From an uncultured Tateyamaria sp. (GTDB lineage Bacteria > Pseudomonadota > Alphaproteobacteria > Rhodobacterales > Rhodobacteraceae), in assembly GCF_947503415.1 (NCBI RefSeq), contig NZ_CANNDS010000003.1, forward strand, positions 1 through 64,000: a DNA stretch of 64,000 nt. Direction: 5' to 3'. Under the pieces are notes generated by a model that was not told the origin of the DNA, made no database searches, and saw only the letters and a list, made by a program, of their open reading frames with translations. Positions 27,034 to 36,586 of this stretch are shown here, one piece after another; the stretch's first letter is position 1, and every line of letters begins with the position of its first letter. A program made the position numbers and the translations under genes.

Positions 27034-27735
27034 ATGACGCTTCAAACCACGCCCGTGTCCAACCCATCCGAATCCAAGCCGCCGCAAGGCTGGGCGTTGG
27101 TGATCGATGATCATCCCTTGTTCTGTGATGCCCTCGAACTGACACTTCGATCCGTTGCGAATTTCACCAAGGTGGTTACCGCCGACAGTCTGGAACATGC
27201 GATAGAGCGTCTGGCGCAAGACACGCCACCATCCCTTATCTTGCTGGATCTGAACCTGCCGGATGTCGATGGGCTGGACGGGCTGATGCGTCTGAAACGA
27301 ACGGCAGAACACACGCCGGTCATCATTGTGTCGTCGATGACGGACAATTCGATCATTGCCAATTCAATTGTCGCAGGTGCGCAGGGCTTTGTTCCGAAAC
27401 ATTCGCATAGATCCGTTTTCCTTGAAGCGATCCAGACGATCGCCGCGGGGGAAACCTATAAACCGGCGGGTTATGTCGAGGGCAACGGGACCGAAGGCAA
27501 GGAGGACCATCTGACACGCTTGTCTTCTCTCACCAATCAGCAAGCCCGGATTCTGGAGCTGATTTGCGAAGGCAAGCTGAACAAGCAGATTGCCTTTGAC
27601 CTATCCATTGCCGAAACCACCGTGAAGGCGCATGTCACCGCCATCATGCGAAAGCTTGGTGTGCAAAGCCGGACGCAGGCCGTACTTGTCGCGCAAGAAG
27701 CCAAGTATTCAAAGGTCTTGCCAACGCCCAACTGA
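27034..27735 (+). CDS. LuxR/NarL-family response regulator
   Basis: 233 residues: receiver domain (ALVIDDHPLFCDALELTLRS, phosphoacceptor Asp in ILLDLNLPDVDG, Ser and Lys in IVSSM and VPKH) and a C-terminal LuxR helix-turn-helix (ICEGKLNKQIAFDLSIAETT followed by VKAHVTAIMRKLGV). It resembles the regulators of PQQ alcohol oxidation in pseudomonads (ErbR/ExaE-like). It is followed closely by the FIST and kinase genes, so it is the likely DNA-binding output of the system and the likely reader of the repeated GACCAAAGTC-type sites. Confidence 0.88.
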   Translation: MTLQTTPVSNPSESKPPQGWALVIDDHPLFCDALELTLRSVANFTKVVTADSLEHAIERLAQDTPPSLILLDLNLPDVDGLDGLMRLKRTAEHTPVIIVSSMTDNSIIANSIVAGAQGFVPKHSHRSVFLEAIQTIAAGETYKPAGYVEGNGTEGKEDHLTRLSSLTNQQARILELICEGKLNKQIAFDLSIAETTVKAHVTAIMRKLGVQSRTQAVLVAQEAKYSKVLPTPN

Positions 27736-27769
27736 CGCCCCTATCGTAGGTGTCAGGGAGAAAATCAAA

Positions 27770-28966
27770 ATGACATTGCAGTCCAAGGCCGACAGGCTTG
27801 AAGGACGTGCCGTGGCAGACCAATGCGACATACTTCGCACTGGTGAAGTGCGCGCTTCAACGACGTCGCCCGTCAAACATCTCAAACGTGAATTGGGCGA
27901 AGGTCCGTTTGCGCTGGTCGCCCTTTTCGTAACGCCCAACGTCGATTTCCACGGGGTCGTGGCCGAAGCGGAAACACTGTTTCCAGACGTTGATGTGCTG
28001 GCCTGTACGACGGCCGGGGAAATCGGCACGACCGGGTACGAAGAGGGCCTTGTTGTTGCAATCGGGTTCCCGTCAGACGGGTTTGTGACCAAGTCCTTGA
28101 TGATTGAGGACGTGAGTGTCCTTGATATGCAGGCAACCATCGACCAGGTCACGCTGGAAAGGATCGCTTTGCGGGATGGAACGCCTGACCTTGATCACAA
28201 CTTTGCCTTTCTCGTGGTGGATGGCCTTTCGCTAAGCGAGGATACGCTGGCGGCAACAATTGCGCCTGCGTTGCGAGATTTCCCGATCTTCGGTGGATCG
28301 GCCGGCGATGGCACCAGCTTTACCCAGACCTTTGTTGCTCTGAACGGTAAGGTCGCCACAAACGCAGCCATTTTGACATTGGCGCGCAGCAAGTACCAAA
28401 CCCGTGTGTTCAGCCTGAACCATCTTGTCCCCGGCGACACGCAGATGGTCGTCACCGGCGCTGACCCGGCGCGCCGCATCGTGAAAGAGATCAATGCCGA
28501 ACCTGCTGCCCGCGAATATGCGCGGCTTGTTGGTAAGGACCCCGATCAGCTGGACCGCTTCACCTTTGCATCGCACCCGGTCGTGGTGCGGATTGGCGAC
28601 ACGCACCACGTGCGCGCCATCCAGCAGGTCAACGAACACGGCGAACTGGTCTTCTTTTCCGCCATTGACGAAGGAATGGTTCTGACCGTTGCGTCGCAGG
28701 AAAATCTGGCGGCACATTTGCAGGCCAGGCTGACCGATCTGAGTTATCCTGACAGGCCGGCCAACATCATAGGGTGCGATTGTATCTTGCGCCGCATAGA
28801 GGCGGAACAATCGCAGCAAACCCGCCAGATTTCAGAGGTGCTCAGCGCCAATCACGTCACCGGGTTTTCGACCTACGGTGAACAGATTGGTCCATTGCAT
28901 GTAAACCACACGATGAGCGGTGTCGCTTTCTATCATCCCATGCCTGACAGCAAGGCAGATACATAG
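27770..28966 (+). CDS. FIST N/C domain sensor protein
   Basis: 398 residues. The N-terminal FIST domain (VALFVTPNVDFHGVVAEAE, DVLACTTAGEIGTTGY, FGGSAGDGTSF) and C-terminal FIST_C domain (ISEVLSANHVTGFSTYGEQI, HTMSGVAFYHP) are clear. FIST proteins are thought to bind small ligands and sit beside histidine kinases. Start ATG 27770 is chosen for its GTCAGGGAG site; a longer frame overlaps the previous gene. The stop overlaps the GTG start of the kinase gene, so both are made together. Confidence 0.87.
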   Translation: MTLQSKADRLEGRAVADQCDILRTGEVRASTTSPVKHLKRELGEGPFALVALFVTPNVDFHGVVAEAETLFPDVDVLACTTAGEIGTTGYEEGLVVAIGFPSDGFVTKSLMIEDVSVLDMQATIDQVTLERIALRDGTPDLDHNFAFLVVDGLSLSEDTLAATIAPALRDFPIFGGSAGDGTSFTQTFVALNGKVATNAAILTLARSKYQTRVFSLNHLVPGDTQMVVTGADPARRIVKEINAEPAAREYARLVGKDPDQLDRFTFASHPVVVRIGDTHHVRAIQQVNEHGELVFFSAIDEGMVLTVASQENLAAHLQARLTDLSYPDRPANIIGCDCILRRIEAEQSQQTRQISEVLSANHVTGFSTYGEQIGPLHVNHTMSGVAFYHPMPDSKADT

Positions 28967-31182
28967 TGTCGCTGATCAATCCGCAGGACTCACTTGAGCG
29001 GCAGAACGAAAAACTTCTGCAAATCTCGCAAGCTTTGATGCGGCGGGTCGAACAAAAGACCGAGCAGTCGGGCTTTGCCTACCAGCAATTCGAGCGGGCT
29101 GCCCTTCTGGAGTCCGAGGTGCGGGAACGCACCCGTGATCTGGAACGGACATTGGACCTGCTCCAAGATTCCAATGCGCGCCTTGAGCGGGCGAACATGG
29201 AGACTGAGAACGCCCGGTCGAACTTGACCGAAGCGATCGAGACGATCAACGAAGGCTTTGCGCTGTTCGATCAGGACGACAGGCTGGTTCTGTTCAACAG
29301 TCGGTTCTGTCGGGATCTGCAAGACGTTGAGCCGGTGCTGAAAGAAGGGCTGACCTTTCACGACTATGTCACCTCGATCTCGACCAGTCGCTTTCTGGCA
29401 TTGCCCGACGGGCAGACGGCTGACGATTGGGCACAACTGCGGCTGGAACGGCACCGGGAAGAGCACGTGGTGTTCAATGTCAGTCTGATCTGGGACCGGT
29501 GGTTGCAAGCCTCTGAACACCGGACATCGCGCAATGGGACCGTGATCCTGCAGACGGACGTAACCGACATCATCCGAATGGAACGTCAGGAACGTGACAA
29601 GATGCGCCACCAGGAGGCGCGCAAATTGCAGGCAACGCTTGATCACCTGAACCAGGGTGTCTGCATTTTCGACCACAACAAGACGCTTGTGGGCTGGAAC
29701 AAGCGGATGGACCGGTTGCTTGACGTCGCACCTGTTCGCCATCGCCACAGGTTAAGCTTCGATGACCTGATGGAGCAGTTTCGAGAGGAGCTCGAATTCA
29801 ATGCAACATTCTCAGCCGAGCGTCTGATAGAATGGACGAAACGCGCCCGACCGCGCGATCCTATAGCGTTCGAGGTGGCCCGCAAAGGTGACCAGACGTA
29901 CAGTATCTTTGCCCAGGAAATGCCGGATCGAGGCTTCGTTATCAGCTTGACCGATGTAACCTCGGAACGTGCCGCCACACGGGCCCTCGCTGAGGTCAAT
30001 GAAAAGCTCGAAGGGTGGGTCGAAGAGCGCACGGCCGAACTTGAGGAAGCTCTGGCGGAGGCGGAACGCGCCAATGCATCGAAGTCTCGATTTGTTGCGG
30101 CAGCCAGCCACGACCTGTTGCAACCGCTGTCTGCCGCCAAACTCTTTGTCTCGTCCATCTCGGATCAAACGGACAACGCTGACATTCAACATGTCGTGGC
30201 AAAAACCGAAACGGCCCTTCAGGGTGTCGAACAGATCATCGAAGCGTTGTCAGCAATTTCCAAATTGGATGCGGGCCATGCCGTGTTCGATGTCCAACCC
30301 ATTTCATTGACCGAGATTTTCGATCCGCTCAGGGACGAACTTGCCCCGAGTGCGCGCGCGAAAGGGTTGGACTTTACCTTGGTGCACAGCGGGCTGACGG
30401 TTCTCAGCGATCCTGGGTATCTGCGAAGGATCGTGCAAAACCTTCTGTCCAATGCGATCCGCTATACCGAAAACGGACGAATTTTGGCGGGGGTAAGACG
30501 CGTTGGAGATTTTGCCCGGATCGAGGTGTGGGATACTGGGTGCGGCATCGCCGAGCTGGATCAGGACACGATTTTCCAAGAGTTCAAACAGCTTGGATCC
30601 GGCGCGGCCAATTCCGGATTGGGGCTGGGTTTGGCTATCGTCGAGCGCGCGTGCAAGGGACTTCGCCATCCGCTTGAGCTTTGGTCCAAGCCGGAGACCG
30701 GCAGCTGCTTTACCGTCATGGTGCCGGTATCTGCGACCGCGACGGGGCTGCTCGATCCAAGCACTGCGCCGTCAGCGCACCCGTTGCGCGACCTGAACGG
30801 ATTGCTGGTCATGCTGGTCGAAAACAACCGTGGCGTAGCACAGGCGATCAGCCAATTGATCGAAAGCTGCGGCGGCGAAGTGATTGTCGCGGAGTCGGCG
30901 GAAGAAGCCCTCGATACCATTTCCGAAATCGATCTTGTGCCCGATGCTTTCCTTCTCGACTACCAATTGGGCAACAGTATGAACGGGATCGAGTTGTACG
31001 AACGCATACTGGAGAAATACGGTCGCGTTCCCGCATCCATTATTTCGGCAGACCGCACAGCGGAGCTGCGTTCCCAGTGCAAGCGATTGGACTTGAACCT
31101 CTTGTCCAAACCGGTGAATGCGCAACGCATCTACGATTTCTTGAATGCGGGCTTCGGATTGTCCGACCGGATGCAGGCATAG
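28966..31182 (+). CDS. hybrid histidine kinase, NahK/ErcS-like
   Basis: 738 residues, GTG start overlapping the FIST stop (TAGTG). Order: N-terminal coiled coil (ERQNEKLLQISQALMRRVEQ), two PAS-like domains (about 90-200 and 215-335), a second coiled coil, HisKA with ASHDLLQPLSAAKLF (phosphoacceptor His), HATPase with NLLSNAIRYTENG and GLGLGLAIVERACKG, and a C-terminal receiver with Asp in FLLDYQLGNSMNG. No membrane segment, so cytoplasmic. The receiver begins VMLVENNRGV, where one of the usual two acidic residues is replaced, a weakened metal site. Such kinases control PQQ alcohol oxidation in other bacteria. Confidence 0.88.
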   Translation: MSLINPQDSLERQNEKLLQISQALMRRVEQKTEQSGFAYQQFERAALLESEVRERTRDLERTLDLLQDSNARLERANMETENARSNLTEAIETINEGFALFDQDDRLVLFNSRFCRDLQDVEPVLKEGLTFHDYVTSISTSRFLALPDGQTADDWAQLRLERHREEHVVFNVSLIWDRWLQASEHRTSRNGTVILQTDVTDIIRMERQERDKMRHQEARKLQATLDHLNQGVCIFDHNKTLVGWNKRMDRLLDVAPVRHRHRLSFDDLMEQFREELEFNATFSAERLIEWTKRARPRDPIAFEVARKGDQTYSIFAQEMPDRGFVISLTDVTSERAATRALAEVNEKLEGWVEERTAELEEALAEAERANASKSRFVAAASHDLLQPLSAAKLFVSSISDQTDNADIQHVVAKTETALQGVEQIIEALSAISKLDAGHAVFDVQPISLTEIFDPLRDELAPSARAKGLDFTLVHSGLTVLSDPGYLRRIVQNLLSNAIRYTENGRILAGVRRVGDFARIEVWDTGCGIAELDQDTIFQEFKQLGSGAANSGLGLGLAIVERACKGLRHPLELWSKPETGSCFTVMVPVSATATGLLDPSTAPSAHPLRDLNGLLVMLVENNRGVAQAISQLIESCGGEVIVAESAEEALDTISEIDLVPDAFLLDYQLGNSMNGIELYERILEKYGRVPASIISADRTAELRSQCKRLDLNLLSKPVNAQRIYDFLNAGFGLSDRMQA

Positions 31183-31214
31183 CGCGTCCATACCATCGGT
31201 ATTTTGAGCCGCAC

Positions 31215-32498
31215 TTACCCGCCGACCATCGAAGGCAATGTCAGCGAAATCGCGGGTACGAACGTGATCAGCATCAACGCGATCAAGATGGCAATATAGA
31301 AAGGCCAAATGGTCCGAACCGCCTTTTCCATCGGCAGCTTGCCCACGGCGCACCCGACGAACAGACATGAACCCACCGGCGGCGTGCACAGACCAAGACC
31401 AAGGTTCACCAACAGGATCATTCCAAACTGCAAGGGGTCAATGCCCAGACTGTTTGCGACTGGCAGGAAGATTGGTGTGCAGATCAGGATCAGGGCCGCC
31501 ATGTCCATGATCATGCCAAGGATCAGCAAAACGAGATTGATCATCAGGAGGATCAGAATGGGGTTCTCGGTCAACCCGGTCAGCAGATCGACCGTCTTGG
31601 CCGGGACCCGGTAGAACGTCAGCATGTATGCGAACGCGCCCGCACAGGCGATCAGGATCATGACCATGGCCGTTGTACGAACGGATTGGATGACGGCCGT
31701 TTTGAACTTTTCCACCGTGATGGAACGGTAGACCAAAAGCGTCACGAGGAATGCATAGATCGCCCCAAACGCACCGGATTCAGTGACGGTGAACACGCCC
31801 GAAAGAACGCCGCCGACAATGATCACGGCCGTCAGTAGCCCAGGGATTGCACCCAGAAAAGCCATGACCAAGGCGGCCCACCCGGGAAATTTTTCTGCGC
31901 TGTAGCCTCGTTTGACAGCCACAATGTAAGCCGCTGCGGCAAGGCATAGACACATGAGGATACCCGGCACCACACCAGCCAGGAAAAGCTTGGAGATCGA
32001 AATGCCGCCACCCGCCGCGATGGCAAAGATGATCATGTTGTGACTGGGTGGGATGATGATTCCCGCAATCGACGACGTCACCGTGACGTTTACGGCATAG
32101 TCCGCGTCGTACCCTTTTTCCTTCATGACCGGCACAAGGATGGATCCAAGTGCGGAAATGTCCGCGATGGCAGAGCCTGAGATGCCGCCGAAAAGCATAG
32201 ATGAAAACACGTTCACGATCCCCAGACCGCCGCGCACGGCCCCCACTGCGGCCTGGGCGAACCGAACAAGCCGCATGGCGATGCCGCCGTGGAACATCAA
32301 CTCCCCCGCAAAGATGAAGAACGGGATCGCCATGAGTGCGAACACGTTGATGCCGGAAATGATCCGCTGAAATCCGATCATCAATGGCAGACCTTCGTAC
32401 CAGAAGGCGACAATGGCCGAGATGCCGAGCGCGAAGGCGACAGGCGCGCCAATCACGACGCAAAAGGCAAACGCGCCCAGAAGGACTGCAATTCCCAT
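31215..32498 (-). CDS. dctM: TRAP transporter large permease DctM
   Basis: 427 residues, about 12 membrane helices. Family text includes INVFALMAIPFFIFAGELM, VFSSMLFGGISGSAIAD and IIIPPSHNMIIFAIAAGGGIS, with PPVGSCLFVGCAV near the end. It forms the ion-coupled channel of the importer. It lies nine bases after the dctQ gene. The order dctP-Q-M on the minus strand, with the GntR operator upstream of dctP, makes one regulated operon. Confidence 0.93.
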   Translation of the reverse strand: MGIAVLLGAFAFCVVIGAPVAFALGISAIVAFWYEGLPLMIGFQRIISGINVFALMAIPFFIFAGELMFHGGIAMRLVRFAQAAVGAVRGGLGIVNVFSSMLFGGISGSAIADISALGSILVPVMKEKGYDADYAVNVTVTSSIAGIIIPPSHNMIIFAIAAGGGISISKLFLAGVVPGILMCLCLAAAAYIVAVKRGYSAEKFPGWAALVMAFLGAIPGLLTAVIIVGGVLSGVFTVTESGAFGAIYAFLVTLLVYRSITVEKFKTAVIQSVRTTAMVMILIACAGAFAYMLTFYRVPAKTVDLLTGLTENPILILLMINLVLLILGMIMDMAALILICTPIFLPVANSLGIDPLQFGMILLVNLGLGLCTPPVGSCLFVGCAVGKLPMEKAVRTIWPFYIAILIALMLITFVPAISLTLPSMVGG

Positions 32499-32507
32499 GA
32501 TCGGATC

Positions 32508-33035
32508 CTATTCGATGCTGTCCGTACGCTCATCCGCGCCAAGGAACAGGCGGACAAGGTGGCCAAGTGAAAAGAGCAGGATCAGACCGCCCCCGATTGT
32601 AAGCGGCAGCGATCGCAGACCTTCCGGCACCTGGATCAAGGGGATGAGCGAGCCCCATTTGAAGACCGTCAACTGCCATCCGTACCAGAACATGAGACCG
32701 CCAAAACTGGCCATCGCCACGTCCGTGATAACAACAAGAACCGCGCGAATGTGCCGTGGCAGGGATGTACGCAGAATGGAGACAGACAGGTGGGTGTTTT
32801 CGTGCACGCCGACAGCGGCGCCCAGAAATGCGATCAGCATGACCAGCAGAAGAGCCACTTGCTCGACCCATGTCGGCGTTGCATTCAGCACGTAGCGACC
32901 GAACACCAGCCAGCCAAAAATCACCGTCAGAACAACCAGCGCGACACCGGTCACGACACGGCACACCAGCGCAATCCAGTCGAGCACGGTCGACATGCGC
33001 TGCAGCTTTGGCGAGGTTTGAGAAGCATCACTCAT
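32508..33035 (-). CDS. dctQ: TRAP transporter small permease DctQ
   Basis: 175 residues with four membrane helices; WVEQVALLLVMLIAFLGAAVG and the preceding FGRYVLNATPTW are typical of DctQ. It links the binding protein to DctM. A 75-base gap separates it from dctP. Confidence 0.88.
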   Translation of the reverse strand: MSDASQTSPKLQRMSTVLDWIALVCRVVTGVALVVLTVIFGWLVFGRYVLNATPTWVEQVALLLVMLIAFLGAAVGVHENTHLSVSILRTSLPRHIRAVLVVITDVAMASFGGLMFWYGWQLTVFKWGSLIPLIQVPEGLRSLPLTIGGGLILLFSLGHLVRLFLGADERTDSIE

Positions 33036-33110
33036 GCGGCGTCTCCTGCGTAAAAACGCCCGGCTCCGAATGGTCGAAACCGGACGCTCATCGACTAGTT
33101 TAGCGACAGT

Positions 33111-34091
33111 TTATTCAGTTGTCTGGATCAGTTCGACCAAGGGGCGCAAGCCCGGATTGGTTTCGAAATACGCCTCGTACACAGGCGCCATAGCTTCCTG
33201 GAACGGCGTCTTGTTGGCGATTTCGTTCACGACCACACCTGCGGCTTCCACCGCTTCGCGGCTTGCCGCTTCACGCGCCGCCCACAACTCTCTTTGCAGC
33301 GTGGCTGACTCTTGCGCCGCTTCCGACACAGCCGCCTGCATATCCGCAGACAGCGCGTTGAACGCGTCAGTGTTCACACAGATGCATTCGGGGATGATCA
33401 GGTGCTGCGACAGCGAGTAGTAGCCCGCGACCTCAAAGTGGCCGGTGGATTCATAGGATGGCCAGTTGTTTTCCGCACCATCCACAACCCCCGTCTTGAG
33501 CGCTTGGTACACTTCGGCAAAAGCCATCGGCGACGGGTTGCCGCCTAGCTGGGCGATCATGCCGGTAAACAGGTCGTTGTTCATGACCCGAACCTTCATA
33601 CCTACAACATCCTCGGGTGTATTGATTGCCTTGTCGCCATTGTAGAAAGACCGCGCACCTGCATCATACCATGCCAAGGGCGTCAGCCCCTTTGCGGCCA
33701 TACCTTCGGCGATGGCTGCACCACCGTCGCTGTCCAGCACGCGGAACATGTGTGGCACATCTTTGAAAACGAACGGCAACGAGACAACATTGGCCTCAGC
33801 GACGATTGGGCCAATGGGTCCCAGATTGAAGTTGCCGATCTCGAGCGCACCCGCGCGCACCTGCTCAACTGCGTCTGGCTGGCTGCCCAGCGTACCGCCA
33901 TGGAACATTTGCAGGGTGATTTCCCCACCCGTCTTTTCCGAAACCAACTCGGCGAATTTGTCCATGGCGACGGTGTTTGGATACCCTTCGACGTGAATAT
34001 TCCAACCGCGCCAGTCTGCGGCATGGGCGGTGACGCCGATGACGGCTATGGCGGCCGCGCCAACCAATGATTTGGTAATGTTGTTGAACAT
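33111..34091 (-). CDS. dctP: TRAP transporter substrate-binding protein DctP
   Basis: 326 residues from MFNNITKSLVGAAAIAVIG with a signal peptide ending AHAAD. DctP fold: LVSEKTGGEITLQMFHGGTL, VRAGALEIGNFNLGPIGPIV, and MKVRVMNNDLFTGMIAQLGG with the family Arg (VRV) that pairs with a substrate carboxylate. This Arg suggests an organic acid substrate. FAEVYQALKTGVVDGAENN is the usual DctP motif. The start has AGGGAGGA upstream. Substrate inferred to relate to the neighbouring SDR and cupin, perhaps a sugar acid. Confidence 0.9.
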   Translation of the reverse strand: MFNNITKSLVGAAAIAVIGVTAHAADWRGWNIHVEGYPNTVAMDKFAELVSEKTGGEITLQMFHGGTLGSQPDAVEQVRAGALEIGNFNLGPIGPIVAEANVVSLPFVFKDVPHMFRVLDSDGGAAIAEGMAAKGLTPLAWYDAGARSFYNGDKAINTPEDVVGMKVRVMNNDLFTGMIAQLGGNPSPMAFAEVYQALKTGVVDGAENNWPSYESTGHFEVAGYYSLSQHLIIPECICVNTDAFNALSADMQAAVSEAAQESATLQRELWAAREAASREAVEAAGVVVNEIANKTPFQEAMAPVYEAYFETNPGLRPLVELIQTTE

Positions 34092-34216
34092 GATGTCCTC
34101 CCTTTGAAATCGCGCCAATTTGCTTCTTGGGCATGCTGGCCCTTCATCGGAGGCTCCATCTCCCACCCCGATAGGTCCAACACGACGGCTTGGCATTTAG
34201 GTACATCAAGAGGAGT

Positions 34217-34230
34217 ACTAGTATACCAGT
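34217..34230. promoter_or_regulatory. 14-bp palindromic operator before dctP
   Basis: ACTAGTATACCAGT is a near-perfect palindrome (consensus ACTrGTATACyAGT) in the gap upstream of dctP. The identical 14 bases occur at 35677-35690 in the GntR/SDR divergent promoter, so this is very probably the GntR operator. Confidence 0.8.
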
Positions 34231-34309
34231 TTTGTCAACAATAATCTTCTGTGCTATTACGGCGTTCCAGGTGGCAAAATGCGGTGACAAGCGCGTTCTG
34301 TATCAACGA

Positions 34310-34822
34310 TCATGCTGTGCCGCGCACCGGGCGGTTGTTGCTGATGTTGAATTCCATCCCGTCCAGCAATTCACTGAGGTCCGGTCGTGCAGCCGGTCCA
34401 TTGGAAATGTCCACCAGCATCAAGGTGCCATCAGGGCGTATGCCGAAGGCACCGGGTTCCGCGAAACGGTCTGTCGTCTCGGCCTCGGACAAAGGATCAG
34501 AAACGTACAGGCCAAGGGACCGCATTTGATCTTCTGTCAAACCGTAGGCGAGATCGAAGTCCCAACCGAACTCCTCTTTGTCCAGCCGTGCTTTTTCCGC
34601 AGTGTCCGCCGATACGACGACCACATCCATGACAGCCACCCACTGCGCCAACATGTCGTTCAGTTTATTCAGAAACCTTTTGCACCGGGGGCAATGCCGC
34701 CCTCTGTAGACGAACAGCATGGTCCATCGATCTTGATTTTGACCAATGGTCATCGTTCCGCCGCCGACTGTGTCAAAGTTGAAGATGCCGACGGGTTCAC
34801 CAACGCGGGGTTTGGCGTTCAT
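34310..34822 (-). CDS. AhpC/TSA-like redoxin
   Basis: 170 residues from MNAKPRVGEPVGIFNFD, with AGAGAGGA before it. Thioredoxin-fold peroxiredoxin-like domain: TMLFVYRGRHCPRCKRFLNKL carries a CPRC pair, then VVVVSADTAEKARLD and GAFGIRPDGTLMLVDISNGP. It lies 23 bases after the GntR stop, in the same direction. A thiol-disulphide or peroxide-reducing role is likely; why it is tied to this regulon is unclear. Confidence 0.78.
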   Translation of the reverse strand: MNAKPRVGEPVGIFNFDTVGGGTMTIGQNQDRWTMLFVYRGRHCPRCKRFLNKLNDMLAQWVAVMDVVVVSADTAEKARLDKEEFGWDFDLAYGLTEDQMRSLGLYVSDPLSEAETTDRFAEPGAFGIRPDGTLMLVDISNGPAARPDLSELLDGMEFNISNNRPVRGTA

Positions 34823-34845
34823 GCGATATTCGTCCTCTCTTGTGG

Positions 34846-35538
34846 TCAATGGCTCTCGGGCATGAAGTAGTTTGTGTTTGTCTCTGAGATCCGCGCAATG
34901 GTCTCGTCGAGCCGCGACAGATGATGGACACCGGCCTTTATTGCCTCGACAGGATCATGGATCTTGATGGCGGCGGCTATGGCGCGGTGATCTTCGACGA
35001 GTTCCGGCATGCGGTCGCCTTTTGACAAGCTCAAAGTGCACAAGCGATCCACTTTGGACTTCTCGGACACGATCACGTCGAACGCAAATTCGGACCGCGC
35101 AATCTGGCACAGCAACTTGTGAAACTCATAATCGAGTGCGTTGAACTGATCAATGTTCCTGTCTTGAACGGATTGCTCTTGCAGCTTCAAGGCAGTGTCG
35201 AGTTGCTTTGCATCGTCGGAATCGCATTGCTCGGCTGCGCGTTGCAATATTTCCTTTTCGACGGCCAAACGAACGAATCGAGATTTGACGATCTCGCGCA
35301 TGGAAAACCGTTTCACTTCCGTGGCGCGTTGTGGGCGGATCAACAACAGGTCCTGCGTCGCCAATCGGCTGAACGCATCCCGAACAGGTTGGCGAGACAC
35401 ACCGAACTGAGTAGCGATATCGGCCTCGGAAATCTTGTCACCCGGTCTGAGACGGAGCGACGAAATCTCGTCGTAGAGGTAGGCATAGATGTCATCGACA
35501 CTTGTGCGACGCACACCGAACTGAGTTACCTGCGCCAT
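34846..35538 (-). CDS. GntR-family (FCD) transcriptional regulator
   Basis: 230 residues. The N-terminal winged helix is seen in DIYAYLYDEISSLRLRPGDK and ATQFGVSRQPVRDAFSRLAT. The C-terminal FCD domain has the metal/ligand-binding His and Asp residues (DYEFHKLLCQIARSE, EDHRAIAAAIKIHD, GVHHLSRLDE). It is divergent from the SDR gene; the 14-bp palindrome in between and the copy before dctP are the expected operators, with a sugar acid or its breakdown product as probable inducer. Confidence 0.9.
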   Translation of the reverse strand: MAQVTQFGVRRTSVDDIYAYLYDEISSLRLRPGDKISEADIATQFGVSRQPVRDAFSRLATQDLLLIRPQRATEVKRFSMREIVKSRFVRLAVEKEILQRAAEQCDSDDAKQLDTALKLQEQSVQDRNIDQFNALDYEFHKLLCQIARSEFAFDVIVSEKSKVDRLCTLSLSKGDRMPELVEDHRAIAAAIKIHDPVEAIKAGVHHLSRLDETIARISETNTNYFMPESH

Positions 35539-35676
35539 TTGGCGGCCTCCGTAATTTGGTCTTCCATTTGAGGTCTACTGCCTTTGCAGCAGAGCCAAAA
35601 CTGCATTTTCAGACCCTGCATCTGGCAGAGTGTTCAAGTTGGGCCGAAGCGGCAGCACTCCAAGTAACACTGATTG

Positions 35677-35690
35677 ACTAGTATACCAGT
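35677..35690. promoter_or_regulatory. 14-bp palindromic operator in the GntR/SDR divergent promoter
   Basis: ACTAGTATACCAGT, identical to 34217-34230. It sits 138 bases from the GntR start and 131 bases from the SDR start, suiting both autoregulation and control of the catabolic genes. Confidence 0.8.
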
Positions 35691-35821
35691 TTGAGTGAAA
35701 AGTGAAACCGAATCTGTATGGCACTGGTTATCTGCCTCACTCGACTGGTGCGTGGATGTGCGGTCGCGTGAGGGTTGCACAGTGCGGGTCAGAGCGTCGG
35801 GATAATAAAGAGGATCAAGAC

Positions 35822-36565
35822 ATGAAACTTGCTGGACAAACAGCCATCGTCACCGGTGGCGGTCGCGATATCGGTCTTGCCGCGGCACTCAAGCTCGCCT
35901 CTGAGGGTGCAAATATTGCCATTAACTACTTTTCCAGCGGCGACGGTGCAGATGCCGCTGTTGAAAAGATCAACGCGCAAGGTGGCCGCGCATTCTCGAT
36001 GCAGGGCGATCTCAAGCGCCAAGAGGATGTGGATGCGCTGGTGTCTCGAACAGTCCAAGAGTTCGGCAGTATCGATATCCTGGTGAACAATGCCGGCGGT
36101 TTGATCGCCCGCAAGAAAATGGCCGAGATGGATTTGGATCACTGGAATGCCGTGATGGATCTGAATCTGACAAGCGTTTTCATGATCACCAAAGCCTGCC
36201 TTGAGCACATGAAAACGGGCGTCGTAGTGAATTTGGCCAGCCAAGCGGGCCGCGATGGGGGCGGCGCCGGTGCGGTCGCCTACGCAACGTCCAAGGGCGC
36301 TGTCATGACGATGACGCGGGCACTGGCGAAGGAATTGGGTCCGGACATTCGGGTCAACGCCTTGTGTCCGGGTATGATCGACACCGACTTTCACAACATT
36401 CACACAGCCGATGCGGCCAGGCGCGGCTACGAGGCCGCAGTACCAGTGAAGCGACAGGGAACGATCGAAGATACGGCCAATCTGATCCTGTTTTTGGCGT
36501 GTGATGACTCGGCTTTCATCACAGGTGCAAATATCGACATCAACGGCGGCATGCTGTTTTCCTGA
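35822..36565 (+). CDS. short-chain dehydrogenase/reductase
   Basis: 247 residues. NAD(P)-binding TGGGRDIG near residue 11 (TGxxxGxG variant), NNAGG, catalytic Ser in LASQAG and YATSK (Tyr-x-x-x-Lys). C-terminal GANIDINGGML is typical. The start at 35822 has AGAGGA upstream; an open frame runs further back but has no ribosome site. With the TRAP transporter, GntR regulator and cupin this looks like part of a sugar acid or hydroxy acid catabolic set; the substrate is unknown. Confidence 0.87.
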   Translation: MKLAGQTAIVTGGGRDIGLAAALKLASEGANIAINYFSSGDGADAAVEKINAQGGRAFSMQGDLKRQEDVDALVSRTVQEFGSIDILVNNAGGLIARKKMAEMDLDHWNAVMDLNLTSVFMITKACLEHMKTGVVVNLASQAGRDGGGAGAVAYATSKGAVMTMTRALAKELGPDIRVNALCPGMIDTDFHNIHTADAARRGYEAAVPVKRQGTIEDTANLILFLACDDSAFITGANIDINGGMLFS

Positions 36566-36586
36566 TCGGCAAAGGAGCGTTTTGAC

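Noticed and set aside
31190-31205. Small hairpin ATACC/GGTAT with a short T-run between the kinase and dctM
   Set aside because: The stem is only 5 bp and AT-containing; too weak to call a terminator.
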